NCBI RefSeq assembly: GCF_014207635.1
Contig: NZ_JACHIE010000017.1
Location: 1 to 59,364, forward strand
Reading direction: 5' to 3'
Length of the DNA: 59,364 nucleotides
DNA from: Acetobacter lovaniensis
GTDB taxonomy: Bacteria; Pseudomonadota; Alphaproteobacteria; Acetobacterales; Acetobacteraceae
Shown in pieces: positions 1 to 8,236 of this stretch (the first letter of the stretch is position 1; each line of letters starts with the position of its first letter). The notes below the pieces were generated by a model. It saw nothing but the letters and a program-made list of their open reading frames with translations, searched no databases and was not told where the DNA came from. Both the position numbers and the translations under genes were made by a program.

Positions 1-1
1 C

Positions 2-106
2 AATAAACTCAAGCAGTTTCGCGCTATCGCAACCCGCTACGATAAACTGAAATCGACCTTCCTCGCAGCCGTGCAGTTCGCCTCAATCATCATCCCGCTT
101 AACTGA
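2..106 (+). pseudogene. IS5-family transposase, C-terminal end only
   Basis: An open frame enters from the window edge and ends at TGA 104-106. Its 34 codons contain KLKQFRAIATRYDKL, the C-terminal pattern of IS5-family (IS427-type) DDE transposases, where N-K-L-K-x-F-R-x-I-A-T-R-Y-(D/E)-K is conserved. Only the tail is visible, so whether the element is intact to the left is unknown. The related fragment at 8744-9100 carries the equivalent stretch KLKRFRRIALRYEKT. Confidence 0.75.
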
Positions 107-404
107 CGACACGCCGTAATACATTTGCAACTTTCGGACCGAACATTGAGGGCGGATCCGTCGTCGCAACATGTCCTGCCGAAGTAAAGACAACACTCGC
201 ATTTTTCGATAGGAATAGATATCGTCTACTCGATTGCTGAAGAACAACGGACGGATTGATTACTGTATACAGCATGTTTTGTGGAGTAACTCCCCGGATG
301 ATAACATGATCTATGGTATGACCTGAGAAACTTGTTATATTGAGTTCAGGGTTTTCGACCACTATACCTAGCTTTCCAAAATTTTTCCTTTGAAGACTAG
401 AACC
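99..404 (-). pseudogene. Fragment resembling a polymorphic toxin C-terminal tip
   Basis: The minus-strand frame is open from the IS3 remnant boundary (about 406) to a stop at about 99. It has no convincing start of its own: the first possible start is GTG at 362, without a Shine-Dalgarno sequence. The translation has the rhythm G-H-x-I-D-x-x-x-x-R-G-V-x-P-x-x-x-L-x-T-V-x-N-P followed by L-S-K-N-A-S-V-V-F and a V-A-T-T ending. From memory this resembles C-terminal toxin tips of CdiA/RHS-type polymorphic toxins (RGVSP...NP...NAxVV...KVVTT). The upstream part is lost at the IS boundary and the 3' end runs into the IS5 end, so it is a gene remnant. Family assignment is by recall only. Confidence 0.4.
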
Positions 405-406
405 AG

Positions 407-606
407 TGACTCTGCCCCCGACGTGCTCTCAGTTTGAAGTTAGGGTCTGTGGGTTGTTGTATGCCTTGGTGGCGTGTTGAGCGAAAGCCTCCGGCGTCAT
501 GCCATTGAGGCTGGTGTGGGGTCTGACAGCGTTGTAGTCGGCCTCAGGTGTCGATGACTGTCCGAGCGTGGGCAAGGTTGCGGAACAGGTGCTCGTTGAG
601 GCATTC
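407..606 (-). repeat. Inverted, truncated remnant of an IS3-family element
   Basis: These ~200 bp are a diverged inverted copy of the last ~200 bp of the intact IS at 607-1806. Both share the outer end TGAC-CTGCCCC and the stretch TTAGGGTCTGTGGGTTGTTG. Read on the minus strand, the remnant encodes [19 protein letters not shown], the same as the transposase C-terminal region (which has S for T), then hits a stop after a small deletion. Only the 3' end of this second copy is present, and it abuts the left end of the complete element directly. Confidence 0.8.
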
Positions 607-666
607 TGACCTTGCCCCCTGAAATGCCCACGGATTTAAGTTAGGTCTGTCCACTGGAGACAGACG

Positions 667-933
667 ATGAAGAAAGCGCGATTTACGCAGGACCAGATTA
701 TCGGGGTCCTGAAAGAGCATCAGGCGGGCGTTACGGCTGCGGATCTGTGCCGCAAGCACGGGATCAGTGACGCGACCTTCTACACATGGCGGTCGAAATA
801 CGGCGGGATGGAGGTGTCGGAAGCGCGGCGCCTCAAGGCTCTTGAAGAAGAGAACGCGAAGCTGAAGCGACTTCTGGCGGAGAGCGTGTTGGACGTCTCG
901 ACGCTGAAAGAGCTCCTGGCAAAAAACTCGTGA
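667..933 (+). CDS. IS3-family transposase OrfA
   Basis: This 88-residue protein is the DNA-binding half of an IS3-type transposase. It begins [20 protein letters not shown] and contains a helix-turn-helix ([18 protein letters not shown]) that recognises the terminal repeats. A leucine-rich coiled coil follows (residues ~55-85: [18 protein letters not shown]). Length and order are typical of the IS407 group. The stop overlaps the beginning of orfB, and full transposase would be made by -1 frameshifting near the 3' end. Confidence 0.9.
   Translation: MKKARFTQDQIIGVLKEHQAGVTAADLCRKHGISDATFYTWRSKYGGMEVSEARRLKALEEENAKLKRLLAESVLDVSTLKELLAKNS
921..927 (+). promoter_or_regulatory. Programmed -1 frameshift site A-AAA-AAC
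   Basis: In the orfA frame the codons GCA AAA AAC give the heptamer A AAA AAC, a classical -1 slippery sequence. Slipping there leads into CTC GTG ACG CCC, the orfB frame, five codons before orfB reading becomes conserved. The orfA stop lies at 931-933, one codon downstream of the heptamer. The site is seen directly; its use is inferred from the IS3 family. Confidence 0.7.
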
Positions 934-1784
934 CGCCCGGTTTGCGGCGGGAAGCCGTGACCTGGGCGATCCGGGAGAAAGAGTATTCGCAGCGACGGGC
1001 CTGCCGGCTGATCGGCATGGACCCGAAGACCTGGCGCTATGCGTCACGCCGCCCGGATGATGCCGCAGGGCGCGGGCGGCTGCGCGAACTGGCTCAGGAG
1101 CGACGGCGATTTGGCTACCGGCGACTGCATATCCTGCTCGGCCGGGAAGGAATGGCGATGAACCACAAGAAGCTGTTCCGGCTGTATCGCGAAGAGGGGC
1201 TGTCGGTCCGCAAGCGTGGCGGCCGGAAACGGGCGATGGGCACATGCTCGCCGATGATGCTGCCCGACGGGCCGAACCAGCGCTGGAGCCTGGATTTCGT
1301 CTCGGATGCATTGAACAACGGGCGGCGGTTCCGGGTGCTGACGGTGGTCGACGACTACACGCGCGAATGTCTGGCGCTGGTGGCGGACACCTCGTTGTCA
1401 GGCGAACGCCTCGGTCGTGAACTCGACCGGATCGGGGAGCATCGCGGCTGGCCGCTGATGATCGTTAGCGACAATGGCACCGAGATGACGTCGAACGCGA
1501 TCCTGGCCTGGCAGCAGAAGCGATCGGTGCTGTGGCACTATATCGCACTGGGCAAGCCGCAGCAGAACGGGTTCGTCGAGAGCTTCAACGGCCGGTTCCG
1601 CGACGAATGCCTCAATGAGCATCTGTTCCGCAATCTCGCTCACGCCCGTTCCGTCATCGAGAACTGGCGGGTCGACTATAACGCCGTCAGGTCACACACC
1701 AGCCTCAATGGCATGACGCCAGCGGCTTTCGCTCAACACGCCAAAAAGGCATACAACAACCCACAGACCCTAACTCAAAACTGA
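930..1784 (+). CDS. IS3-family transposase OrfB (DDE integrase core)
   Basis: The 284-residue catalytic half carries an HTH_21-like segment (~residues 50-95: [14 protein letters not shown]) and the rve integrase core. The DDE residues lie in [19 protein letters not shown] and [16 protein letters not shown]. No internal stop or frameshift is visible, so the element could be active. The GTG at 930 overlaps the orfA stop (GTGA), but in this family OrfB is usually made as an OrfAB fusion. The C-terminal sequence is nearly repeated in the inverted remnant at 407-606. Confidence 0.92.
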   Translation: MTPGLRREAVTWAIREKEYSQRRACRLIGMDPKTWRYASRRPDDAAGRGRLRELAQERRRFGYRRLHILLGREGMAMNHKKLFRLYREEGLSVRKRGGRKRAMGTCSPMMLPDGPNQRWSLDFVSDALNNGRRFRVLTVVDDYTRECLALVADTSLSGERLGRELDRIGEHRGWPLMIVSDNGTEMTSNAILAWQQKRSVLWHYIALGKPQQNGFVESFNGRFRDECLNEHLFRNLAHARSVIENWRVDYNAVRSHTSLNGMTPAAFAQHAKKAYNNPQTLTQN

Positions 1785-1806
1785 GGGCACGTTCGGGGCA
1801 GGGTCA

Positions 1807-2101
1807 CAGCCAATACAGGTCACTCATCTTCAGTCTTCTCAAGGAGTCTGAATCACATCCTGACAATCATATCAATGGGTCCTGAGCCTAACATGGCGTG
1901 GCAGGCGACTTTTGTGATTCTGCGTCTTTTTTTTGAAAATGAATTACCAGTTTTGTGGTCAGATGAGTCAATCCTTTGTTCTGGCGCAGGATTTGTTGTT
2001 TTTAATTTGTTATAGGCGCTGTGATTACGGTTTCATCTTTATCAGTAAGCTTGTGCATCACAGCGCATAACTCTGGAAAATGCTACCTGAAAATATTAAT
2101 T
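1807..2101. other. AT-rich intergenic region between IS and aldo/keto reductase
   Basis: No coding frame, tRNA or clear terminator is recognised. The base composition turns clearly AT-rich right after the IS end and stays so to about 8.2 kb. A poly-T tract lies near 1928-1935. Confidence 0.5.
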
Positions 2102-2992
2102 TTAAAACAGCAAATTGTAGATTTTTTCTCCCTGTAACGTTAATGCTGTAAAATCTTCATCACTGAGTGATATATTGCCAGAAGCAGCATTTTGTTCAAG
2201 GTGAAGCACTTGGGATGTGCCTGGAATTGGTAGTAGAATAGGACTACGCTTTAATATCCATGCTAATGCTATTTGGCTTAATGTCGCATTGTATTTGAGT
2301 GCAATATTCTCCAATGCTTCATCGGGACGAGTCAAAATGCCGCCAGATAATGGATACCATGGTATGAATCCTATATTATGAAATTCACAATAATTTAGAA
2401 TTCCTTCATTAGTCCGGTCAATAAGGTTATACCTGTTTTGAACAGTACTAATCTTAAAGTATTTTGATGCCTTCTGAATTTCTGGTATCGAAACCTCGCT
2501 TAATCCTGCATATCGAATAAGCTGCTTATCAATTAAGAATTTTATCGTATCAAATTGTTCGTCAGCAGGGACTTTGGGGTCAATTCTATGTAACTGCCAT
2601 AGATCAATTTGCTCTACATTGAGATTACGTAGACTTTTATAGACCTGTTGAATGAGATATTCTGGCCTACCAACAGGGCGCCATAAATCAGGCCCCTGTC
2701 GGGTTAGGCCTCCCTTTGTGGCAATAACAAGATTGTCAGCATAAGGATATAACGCTTCTTTTATTAAGACTTCGGATACGTCCGGTCCGTAGGAATCTGC
2801 CGTATCAATAAAATTAATACCCAGTTCGGGAATGCGCTTTAAAGTGCGAATGGCTTCATCATAATTATTTGGTAAACCCCATATGCCATGGCCAGTAACA
2901 CGCATGGCGCCATAACCAAGACGGTAAATTCGTGTATTGGCGCTGATATCAAAAAAATTGCTTTGTGACGTATCAGATAAAAATGTAGTCAT
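2102..2992 (-). CDS. Aldo/keto reductase
   Basis: This is a 296-residue NAD(P)H-dependent oxidoreductase of the aldo/keto reductase superfamily, which reduces aldehydes and ketones in the cytoplasm. Visible family features are the N-terminal LGYGAMRVTG strand, DTADSYG (catalytic Asp and Tyr), ATKGG (catalytic Lys), LHRIDP (catalytic His), YAGLSEVS, and a C-terminal cofactor segment ILLPIPGTSQ. An upstream TTG (3007) is in frame, but ATG 2992 has an AAAGG seven bases before it and gives the normal family length. It lies downstream of, and in the same direction as, the permease and dioxygenase genes. In that setting it may reduce the aldehyde released by the dioxygenase; this role is inferred. 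Confidence 0.88.
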   Translation of the reverse strand: MTTFLSDTSQSNFFDISANTRIYRLGYGAMRVTGHGIWGLPNNYDEAIRTLKRIPELGINFIDTADSYGPDVSEVLIKEALYPYADNLVIATKGGLTRQGPDLWRPVGRPEYLIQQVYKSLRNLNVEQIDLWQLHRIDPKVPADEQFDTIKFLIDKQLIRYAGLSEVSIPEIQKASKYFKISTVQNRYNLIDRTNEGILNYCEFHNIGFIPWYPLSGGILTRPDEALENIALKYNATLSQIALAWILKRSPILLPIPGTSQVLHLEQNAASGNISLSDEDFTALTLQGEKIYNLLF

Positions 2993-3038
2993 ATTAATAC
3001 CTTTCAAAAAAGGAAATAATGGATTTGAGTTATTGTTA

Positions 3039-4385
3039 TTATAATAATTTCTTGGTTCTAATGTTCAGCATATAACTTGCAACATATATGCACGACACAA
3101 GGCCAATAGAAAGCACTGCATCAAACCGGGAATTTTTTGATGCCAGCATAAGAAGAAAAATTATCAGGACAGATAGAACAATAAAATAAGAAAGTGCTGT
3201 AAATTTTTTTTTCTGAGCGATCATGGAGTAAGAATGATTTTGTTTCGAAAAAATAAAAGATAATGCAATCATGAGGTAATTAATAATGATAATACCACCA
3301 GAGCTTCCGAGTAATATTGTGTAGACATGAGATGGAGACCACATGGCGGAAAAAAATATGAGAAACTCGACACATGATATCAAAACTACAGACCGAACAG
3401 GTATGGTGTTCTGCGTATCACTCATCAAAAAATGAGGAGTACATTCCAATGCGCTCATTTCCCGAATGATACGGGAAACCACGTATTTGGCAGAATTTAA
3501 GCAAGATAAAATTGCAATAAGAGTTACTAAAATAGCGATATCCTGAGCGACTGGTATTTTTAAATATTGCAAAATCTCTAAAAATGGAGACTGACCAGAT
3601 GTAAGCTGTGTCCATGGGAAAATTGAAATTATGACGAAAACAGAGCCAAAATAGAATAATAAAATCATTAACGGAATACGGTTAACGGATTTTTTTATGT
3701 TATACAAAGAGTTATTGCTTTCTGATGCAGCAATAACGGCAATCTCGCATCCTGCAAAAGTTTGTACAATCATTGGGATAACAGTAAAGAGTGCACTCAC
3801 ACCCAATGGGAAGAAACTAGGTTCTTGGAAAATATTTTTCTTTATCATCAGGAGTGAACACGGCGTAGAAAAAAACCATTTAAAACCTAAAAGAATAAAT
3901 AAACTAAGGAATATGATTTTTAAAATAGACAAGGCGGACTCTGCCCTTCCATAACTGCGAACCGGCATAAGATTTAAAATAAGTGAACACGCTATAAAAA
4001 GAGATGCGCCAATCCACAAAGGTAGACCGAACAAGTTGTGCATGAGCATTCCGCCCGCAACAACTTGGGCTCCAGCAGTGATAACCCAAAGAAATGCATA
4101 GCTCCACCCTGTCACAAAAGCAGAGCGCACCCCCAGTATTCGTGCAATATGTGAAACAAACGATCCCTTACCATTAGATTGTTGAGAAAGTTGTCCAATA
4201 ATAATCATAACTGACCATACATATGCACCAGATATTAAATAAGAAATTAGAACAGATGGTCCCGCTGAGGAAATGGTGGCAGATGTGCCTACAAATAAAC
4301 CTGCACCTATAATGCCTCCAACAGAAATCATCGTAACATGAGTTGTGCTGAGTAAATTTTTGTGGGGTAATTGGGTATCAAACAC
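3039..4385 (-). CDS. APC-superfamily amino acid permease
   Basis: This 448-residue inner-membrane protein has about 12 hydrophobic segments. The first helix carries SVGGIIGAGLFVGTSATI, the glycine-rich substrate-binding signature of the amino acid-polyamine-organocation superfamily (AAT-type, as in GabP, ProY or AroP), followed by SSAGPSVLISYLISG. It likely takes up an amino acid or amino-acid-like compound by proton symport. The start is GTG at 4385. It sits 43 bp downstream of the dioxygenase gene and 46 bp upstream of the reductase start, so the three probably form one transcript. Codon use is AT-rich like its neighbours and unlike the rest of the window. Confidence 0.88.
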   Translation of the reverse strand: MFDTQLPHKNLLSTTHVTMISVGGIIGAGLFVGTSATISSAGPSVLISYLISGAYVWSVMIIIGQLSQQSNGKGSFVSHIARILGVRSAFVTGWSYAFLWVITAGAQVVAGGMLMHNLFGLPLWIGASLFIACSLILNLMPVRSYGRAESALSILKIIFLSLFILLGFKWFFSTPCSLLMIKKNIFQEPSFFPLGVSALFTVIPMIVQTFAGCEIAVIAASESNNSLYNIKKSVNRIPLMILLFYFGSVFVIISIFPWTQLTSGQSPFLEILQYLKIPVAQDIAILVTLIAILSCLNSAKYVVSRIIREMSALECTPHFLMSDTQNTIPVRSVVLISCVEFLIFFSAMWSPSHVYTILLGSSGGIIIINYLMIALSFIFSKQNHSYSMIAQKKKFTALSYFIVLSVLIIFLLMLASKNSRFDAVLSIGLVSCIYVASYMLNIRTKKLL

Positions 4386-4428
4386 GATAGAACACTCAAT
4401 TTAAAAAACAGAACTACAAATACCTCTA

Positions 4429-5355
4429 TTAATTGCGTGGGCCTACTGGCTTATCCCCCATGATTGTCACACGCTGCATAATGCGTCTATGTGGTCTATA
4501 GTCATCCACGGCATAATGTTGAGTAGACCGGTTATCCCAAAAAGCGATATCGCCTGATTGCCAGGTCCAACGAATGGAAAATTCTGGCTTTTTAATGTGT
4601 TGGAAAATGAACTGAAGCAGAGCATTACTTTCTTCTGGTTCCAAGCCACAGATTTCGGTTGTAAACCCTTCATTTACAAATATAGAGCGCTCACCAGTGT
4701 CGGGATGAATTCTAATAACAGGATGTTCGACCGGAGGGTTTTCACTTCTAACATTCAACCACTTTTGTTTTTCTTTGTTGTCACGCCCAAAACGGGAGAG
4801 TGGAAATGAGCGTGTAAAGTCATGTAAAGCCGTTAGATTTTCAAGATGTGCTTTCATTTCGGGAGATAACGCATTATATGCGGCGGCTGTGCTGGTCCAA
4901 AGAGTATCTCCACCAGATGGAGGCAAATGTCTGGCTGCAAGCACAGCGCCCAGTGGTGGTGTTTCGGAGAATGTGACATCTGCATGCCATAAAGCATTAT
5001 CTTTTAAGTCATTATGCAGCGTATCCAGCACAATGACTTCAGGAACGTTTTCAACTGTTGGGAAAACGGGGTGAATATGTAATTCCCCAAATTTCTGAGC
5101 AAAATTACGCTGCTCGATAGGACTGATATTTTGGTTCCTAAAGAAAATAACTTTGTCGCGGCAAAGAATATCTTTTAATTCTACTATTGTTTTATCAGGC
5201 AGAGATTGAGATAAATCAATATCATGCACAATAGCCCCTAAAGCAGGCGATAGGCGCGTTATCTCAAGCGACTCTTTTTCATGCAGCAAAGGTTGTGAGA
5301 GTAACGGTATTGCTGAGGATTGTCGGCTGTTAAGCTGCGGTTGGGCGTGCGTCAT
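4429..5355 (-). CDS. TauD/TfdA-family Fe(II)/2-oxoglutarate dioxygenase
   Basis: This 308-residue cytoplasmic enzyme belongs to the taurine dioxygenase/alkylsulfatase (TauD/AtsK) family. These enzymes hydroxylate the carbon next to a leaving group using O2 and 2-oxoglutarate, releasing for example sulfite or sulfate plus an aldehyde. The iron facial triad is visible as H124 and D126 (LWHADVTF) and H280 (STQHYA). R295 lies 15 residues after H280, the spacing that places the 2-oxoglutarate-binding Arg in TauD and AtsK. Other family segments are FFRNQNIS and GDTLWTSTAAAY. No tauABC/ssuABC transporter is adjacent; instead there are an APC permease downstream and a divergent TonB-dependent receptor. 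The true substrate cannot be read from sequence. Confidence 0.85.
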   Translation of the reverse strand: MTHAQPQLNSRQSSAIPLLSQPLLHEKESLEITRLSPALGAIVHDIDLSQSLPDKTIVELKDILCRDKVIFFRNQNISPIEQRNFAQKFGELHIHPVFPTVENVPEVIVLDTLHNDLKDNALWHADVTFSETPPLGAVLAARHLPPSGGDTLWTSTAAAYNALSPEMKAHLENLTALHDFTRSFPLSRFGRDNKEKQKWLNVRSENPPVEHPVIRIHPDTGERSIFVNEGFTTEICGLEPEESNALLQFIFQHIKKPEFSIRWTWQSGDIAFWDNRSTQHYAVDDYRPHRRIMQRVTIMGDKPVGPRN

Positions 5356-5624
5356 AATCGGAAAACCTTTTGAGACAAAACTTGCCGTATTGCGGCATCA
5401 TATGCAGGCATATTCAACGATATTTAATAGTTGGTCAAATTATTTTTCATAAATTTTGAGTGTGATATAAGTGTATGTTTTTAAACGATAATATAGAAAA
5501 ACATGATGCGTAGCGATGAATTATGAAAACAAAGTGAGGTGGTTTTTTTCAAATGAGTCCTATCAAAAAATATCACACGGTATAATATGACATATAGCAT
5601 ATTAACTATATATATTGGTGATTT
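5356..5624. promoter_or_regulatory. Divergent promoter region between dioxygenase and TonB receptor
   Basis: This very AT-rich intergenic segment must hold promoters for both directions. A TATAAT at 5581-5586 could be a -10 box toward the receptor gene, but no good -35 is seen at the right distance. An inverted repeat ATATAG-N8-CTATAT lies at 5592-5611, between that box and the start codon, and could bind a regulator. No regulator gene is in the block, and no cobalamin or other riboswitch is recognised here. Confidence 0.4.
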
Positions 5625-8039
5625 ATGTCACAGGTCATGTTGAAGCATTTGAAAGTGGTGAGTTTTTTTGCGCTCACTCTTCCAACAACAATCAGTTTTG
5701 CTGCTCCTGTTGCCCAGAAGTATGAAACCAAACATCGCATTAACTCCAAGCGGACGGCAAATGCCGCTGTGTTGGCGCAGGATGAAGAGATTTCCATTGC
5801 TGGTTTGCACCGTGCTCATGGATCGACGGTTGTCTTGTCATCCAAAATTCTGGAGCAGCAGGTTCCCGGCACTAATCCCCTTAAGGTTCTGGCGCAGTTG
5901 CCTGGCGTGCAGTTCCAATCAGATGATCCACAAGGAATAGATACATATTCGGTCCAGCTGTACATGCATGGGTTTGTGCAAAATGAAATAGGCATGACAT
6001 TGGATGGGATCCCTTTGGGAGAACCGACATTCCGAAATTATAATGGCCTGAATCCCTTACAGGCTATTTCATCTGAAAATGTCGAAAGGTTGGATGTTAC
6101 TCAAAGTGCGGGTGCAGAATCTTCCGCAAGTACGAATAATCTAGGCGGAACCATAAATTATGTGTCTTCTGCTCCCAAAGACAAAATGGGCGGGAAGGTT
6201 GTTCAGACTTTTGGTAGTAATGCTCTCTACCATTCATTTTTCCGATTTGATTCAGGCAAACTCAACAGTAGCGGTACCAAATTCTATGTTTCGTATATGC
6301 GTAATGATACGGAAAAATGGAAAGGTGGCGGCAGCCAGTTCATGCAACAGGTCAACACAAAATTTGTACAGCCTGTTGGAGAGCAGAGTAATGTAAGCGC
6401 ATTTTTCAACTGGGACTCTTTGCAAATGGTCAATTATCAGGACTATAGTCCTAATTGGCTTCAGAATAATGGATATTATCTGGATAATTTTTATGGCCTG
6501 CCTAATGCGTGGCAAAATTCTTACAATTCCTCACAGGGTATTTATCCGTCATCATATAAGAATGTAAACGATCCTAAAGATGCATCGTATTACGACAGCA
6601 CGGCTTCCTCTCATGATTATTTTGGTGGCATAACGTCAGACATTACTTTAACAAATCGTCTTCATTGGAAGACAACAGCCTATGGACACGAACAAATTCA
6701 GCCAGGAACATATGCAAACCCCTATGCATATCAACATGGTCAGGATACCATAGGTTTGAATGGCGGGCCGATTTTTGAACAAATGAGAAAGCCGACGATT
6801 CATCGATACGGGTTTTTATCATCTGTTGATTATAATATAGCACGCAATAGAATTTCTGCTGGCGTCTGGTATGAAAACAATCATTACTCGACATATGAAT
6901 ATGCCTATCAGCAGCCTGCGTCTGCAAGTGCTACGCCGTTAGATCCGTTTGGAAATTTTTCCGGTGTGCCGCGCCGTACATTGTGGGGGCAGCAATATAA
7001 TACCAATACATTTACAGCGTTTGTCCAAGATACATATCGCCCTATTTCGCCCCTTGCACTGCATTTCGGGTTTAAATCTGTTCTGAGTACTACACACGTT
7101 GGCGATGCGGTGAACTGGTCGGAGCGGTTTCCTACTCTGACAAATGATGAAAGTCTGACAACAGCTAAAGCATTTTTGCCGCATGTGAGTATAGAATGGA
7201 ACTTTCTCCCGCATCATGAAGTGTTTTTTGATGCTTCAGAGAACGTCCATACATATCCACAGTCTGGTTATAATTCCAGCAATGCTCCTATGGCTGTTTC
7301 TCAGGTTGCTTATGATGCCGTGCGTAATACTTTGAAACCAGAAACAGCGTGGACATTTGCAACGGGTTATCGGTACGATGGACGTTTTATTCAAGGCAGC
7401 CTTTATTTATACCGAACAAACTTCAAAAACCGCCTTCAGCAAATATTGGCGAATACCGGGGATGGTGGTGCATTCCTGACAAATAATACGGCTACTGTAC
7501 AAAATGTTGGGGGAGTAACAATGAATGGTGTGGACGCAGGCATTACTCTTACGCCCGTAAAAGGATTTGAAATTTTTAATAGTGTTAGCTACAGCCATTC
7601 TACATATGATCAAAACATCACAAGTGGTGGTGTATCTTACGCAACAAAAAATAAGCAGGTTGTTGGGTATCCGAGCTTTATGTATAAATCACGGATATCT
7701 TATTCGTGGAGAGATTTCCAAGCATTTGTTGATGCTCAGTATTATGGGAAGCGCAGTTATGATTATACAGGTGATTACAAGATTCCACATTATTGGATGA
7801 GTAATGCAGGTGTATCATATACATTCAAAGATATTAGTCTATTTAACAGTGGTTCTGCATCAGTACATAACCTTGTTGTCGCATTTAATGTTTACAACAT
7901 TGCCAATCAAAAATACGTCTCCACTATGGGGCAGAACGGCTACACTATGAATAATGAAAATGATAATGCCTATAATAATCAATCAATTCTCCTTGGTGCG
8001 CCGCGCCAGTTCTTTGGATCAGTGAAGGCAGAATTTTAA
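5625..8039 (+). CDS. TonB-dependent outer-membrane receptor
   Basis: This 804-residue outer-membrane transporter uses TonB/ExbBD energy to import a scarce ligand. An N-terminal signal peptide ends near ISFAAPVA; starting at the second Met (residue 5) would give a more usual signal. The plug domain follows (~residues 70-180: VLAQLPGVQFQ, GMTLDGIPLG, ENVERLDVTQSAGAESS, LGGTINYVS). The rest is a tyrosine- and asparagine-rich 22-strand barrel ending in the C-terminal Phe typical of barrel insertion. Length is normal for FecA/FhuA-size receptors but there is no FecR-signalling extension. It diverges from the dioxygenase-permease-reductase genes and presumably imports their substrate or a related ligand. 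Confidence 0.9.
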   Translation: MSQVMLKHLKVVSFFALTLPTTISFAAPVAQKYETKHRINSKRTANAAVLAQDEEISIAGLHRAHGSTVVLSSKILEQQVPGTNPLKVLAQLPGVQFQSDDPQGIDTYSVQLYMHGFVQNEIGMTLDGIPLGEPTFRNYNGLNPLQAISSENVERLDVTQSAGAESSASTNNLGGTINYVSSAPKDKMGGKVVQTFGSNALYHSFFRFDSGKLNSSGTKFYVSYMRNDTEKWKGGGSQFMQQVNTKFVQPVGEQSNVSAFFNWDSLQMVNYQDYSPNWLQNNGYYLDNFYGLPNAWQNSYNSSQGIYPSSYKNVNDPKDASYYDSTASSHDYFGGITSDITLTNRLHWKTTAYGHEQIQPGTYANPYAYQHGQDTIGLNGGPIFEQMRKPTIHRYGFLSSVDYNIARNRISAGVWYENNHYSTYEYAYQQPASASATPLDPFGNFSGVPRRTLWGQQYNTNTFTAFVQDTYRPISPLALHFGFKSVLSTTHVGDAVNWSERFPTLTNDESLTTAKAFLPHVSIEWNFLPHHEVFFDASENVHTYPQSGYNSSNAPMAVSQVAYDAVRNTLKPETAWTFATGYRYDGRFIQGSLYLYRTNFKNRLQQILANTGDGGAFLTNNTATVQNVGGVTMNGVDAGITLTPVKGFEIFNSVSYSHSTYDQNITSGGVSYATKNKQVVGYPSFMYKSRISYSWRDFQAFVDAQYYGKRSYDYTGDYKIPHYWMSNAGVSYTFKDISLFNSGSASVHNLVVAFNVYNIANQKYVSTMGQNGYTMNNENDNAYNNQSILLGAPRQFFGSVKAEF

Positions 8040-8149
8040 AAAATGCGTAATTTATATTTAAGATTGTATTATACGGGAAGAATGTTTTCTCGATGGTGGG
8101 GTGTGGGCGCATCACTATACTAGATAAATGCCGAAGATTCTGTTAAAAA

Positions 8150-8202
8150 TAGGCTATCTACTTCCTTTAGGTCCTTCCTGGAGGAATATAGGTAGCCCTT
8201 TT
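8150..8202 (+). terminator. Long imperfect hairpin after the receptor gene
   Basis: GGCTATCTACTTCC (from 8152) can pair with GGAATATAGGTAGCC (to ~8197), with a smaller hairpin possible in the loop. The stem is followed by CTTTT. It is a plausible terminator for the TonB receptor transcript, about 110 bp after its stop. It could also belong to the mobile DNA that starts at 8237. Confidence 0.4.
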
Positions 8203-8236
8203 GAGCAGAGAAGCTGATATCTGGTGTACTTTCAGA

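Larger units (their letters stand above)
607..1806 (+). mobile_element. IS3-family insertion sequence (IS407-like), apparently complete
   Basis: The 1200-bp element is bounded by imperfect terminal inverted repeats. The left end starts TGACCTTGCCCC at 607; the complement of the right end reads TGACCCTGCCCC and ends at 1806. Both continue into a shared AGTTAGG about 35 bp inward. It carries orfA and orfB in the overlapping -1 arrangement of IS3 elements, with a slippery heptamer at the junction. The flanking 4 bp (ATTC left, CAGC right) do not match, so no clean target duplication is visible. Together with the inverted remnant on its left, this suggests an adjacent deletion or rearrangement after insertion. 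Confidence 0.88.

Noticed and set aside
544..1311. Long minus-strand reading frame over the IS3 element
   Set aside because: It is the complement of orfA/orfB. Only its last residues ([19 protein letters not shown]) are meaningful, and they belong to the inverted IS remnant.
407..1806. CRISPR-like or tandem repeat structure suggested by repeated short strings
   Set aside because: The repeats are only two copies in inverted orientation and are explained by the IS remnant.
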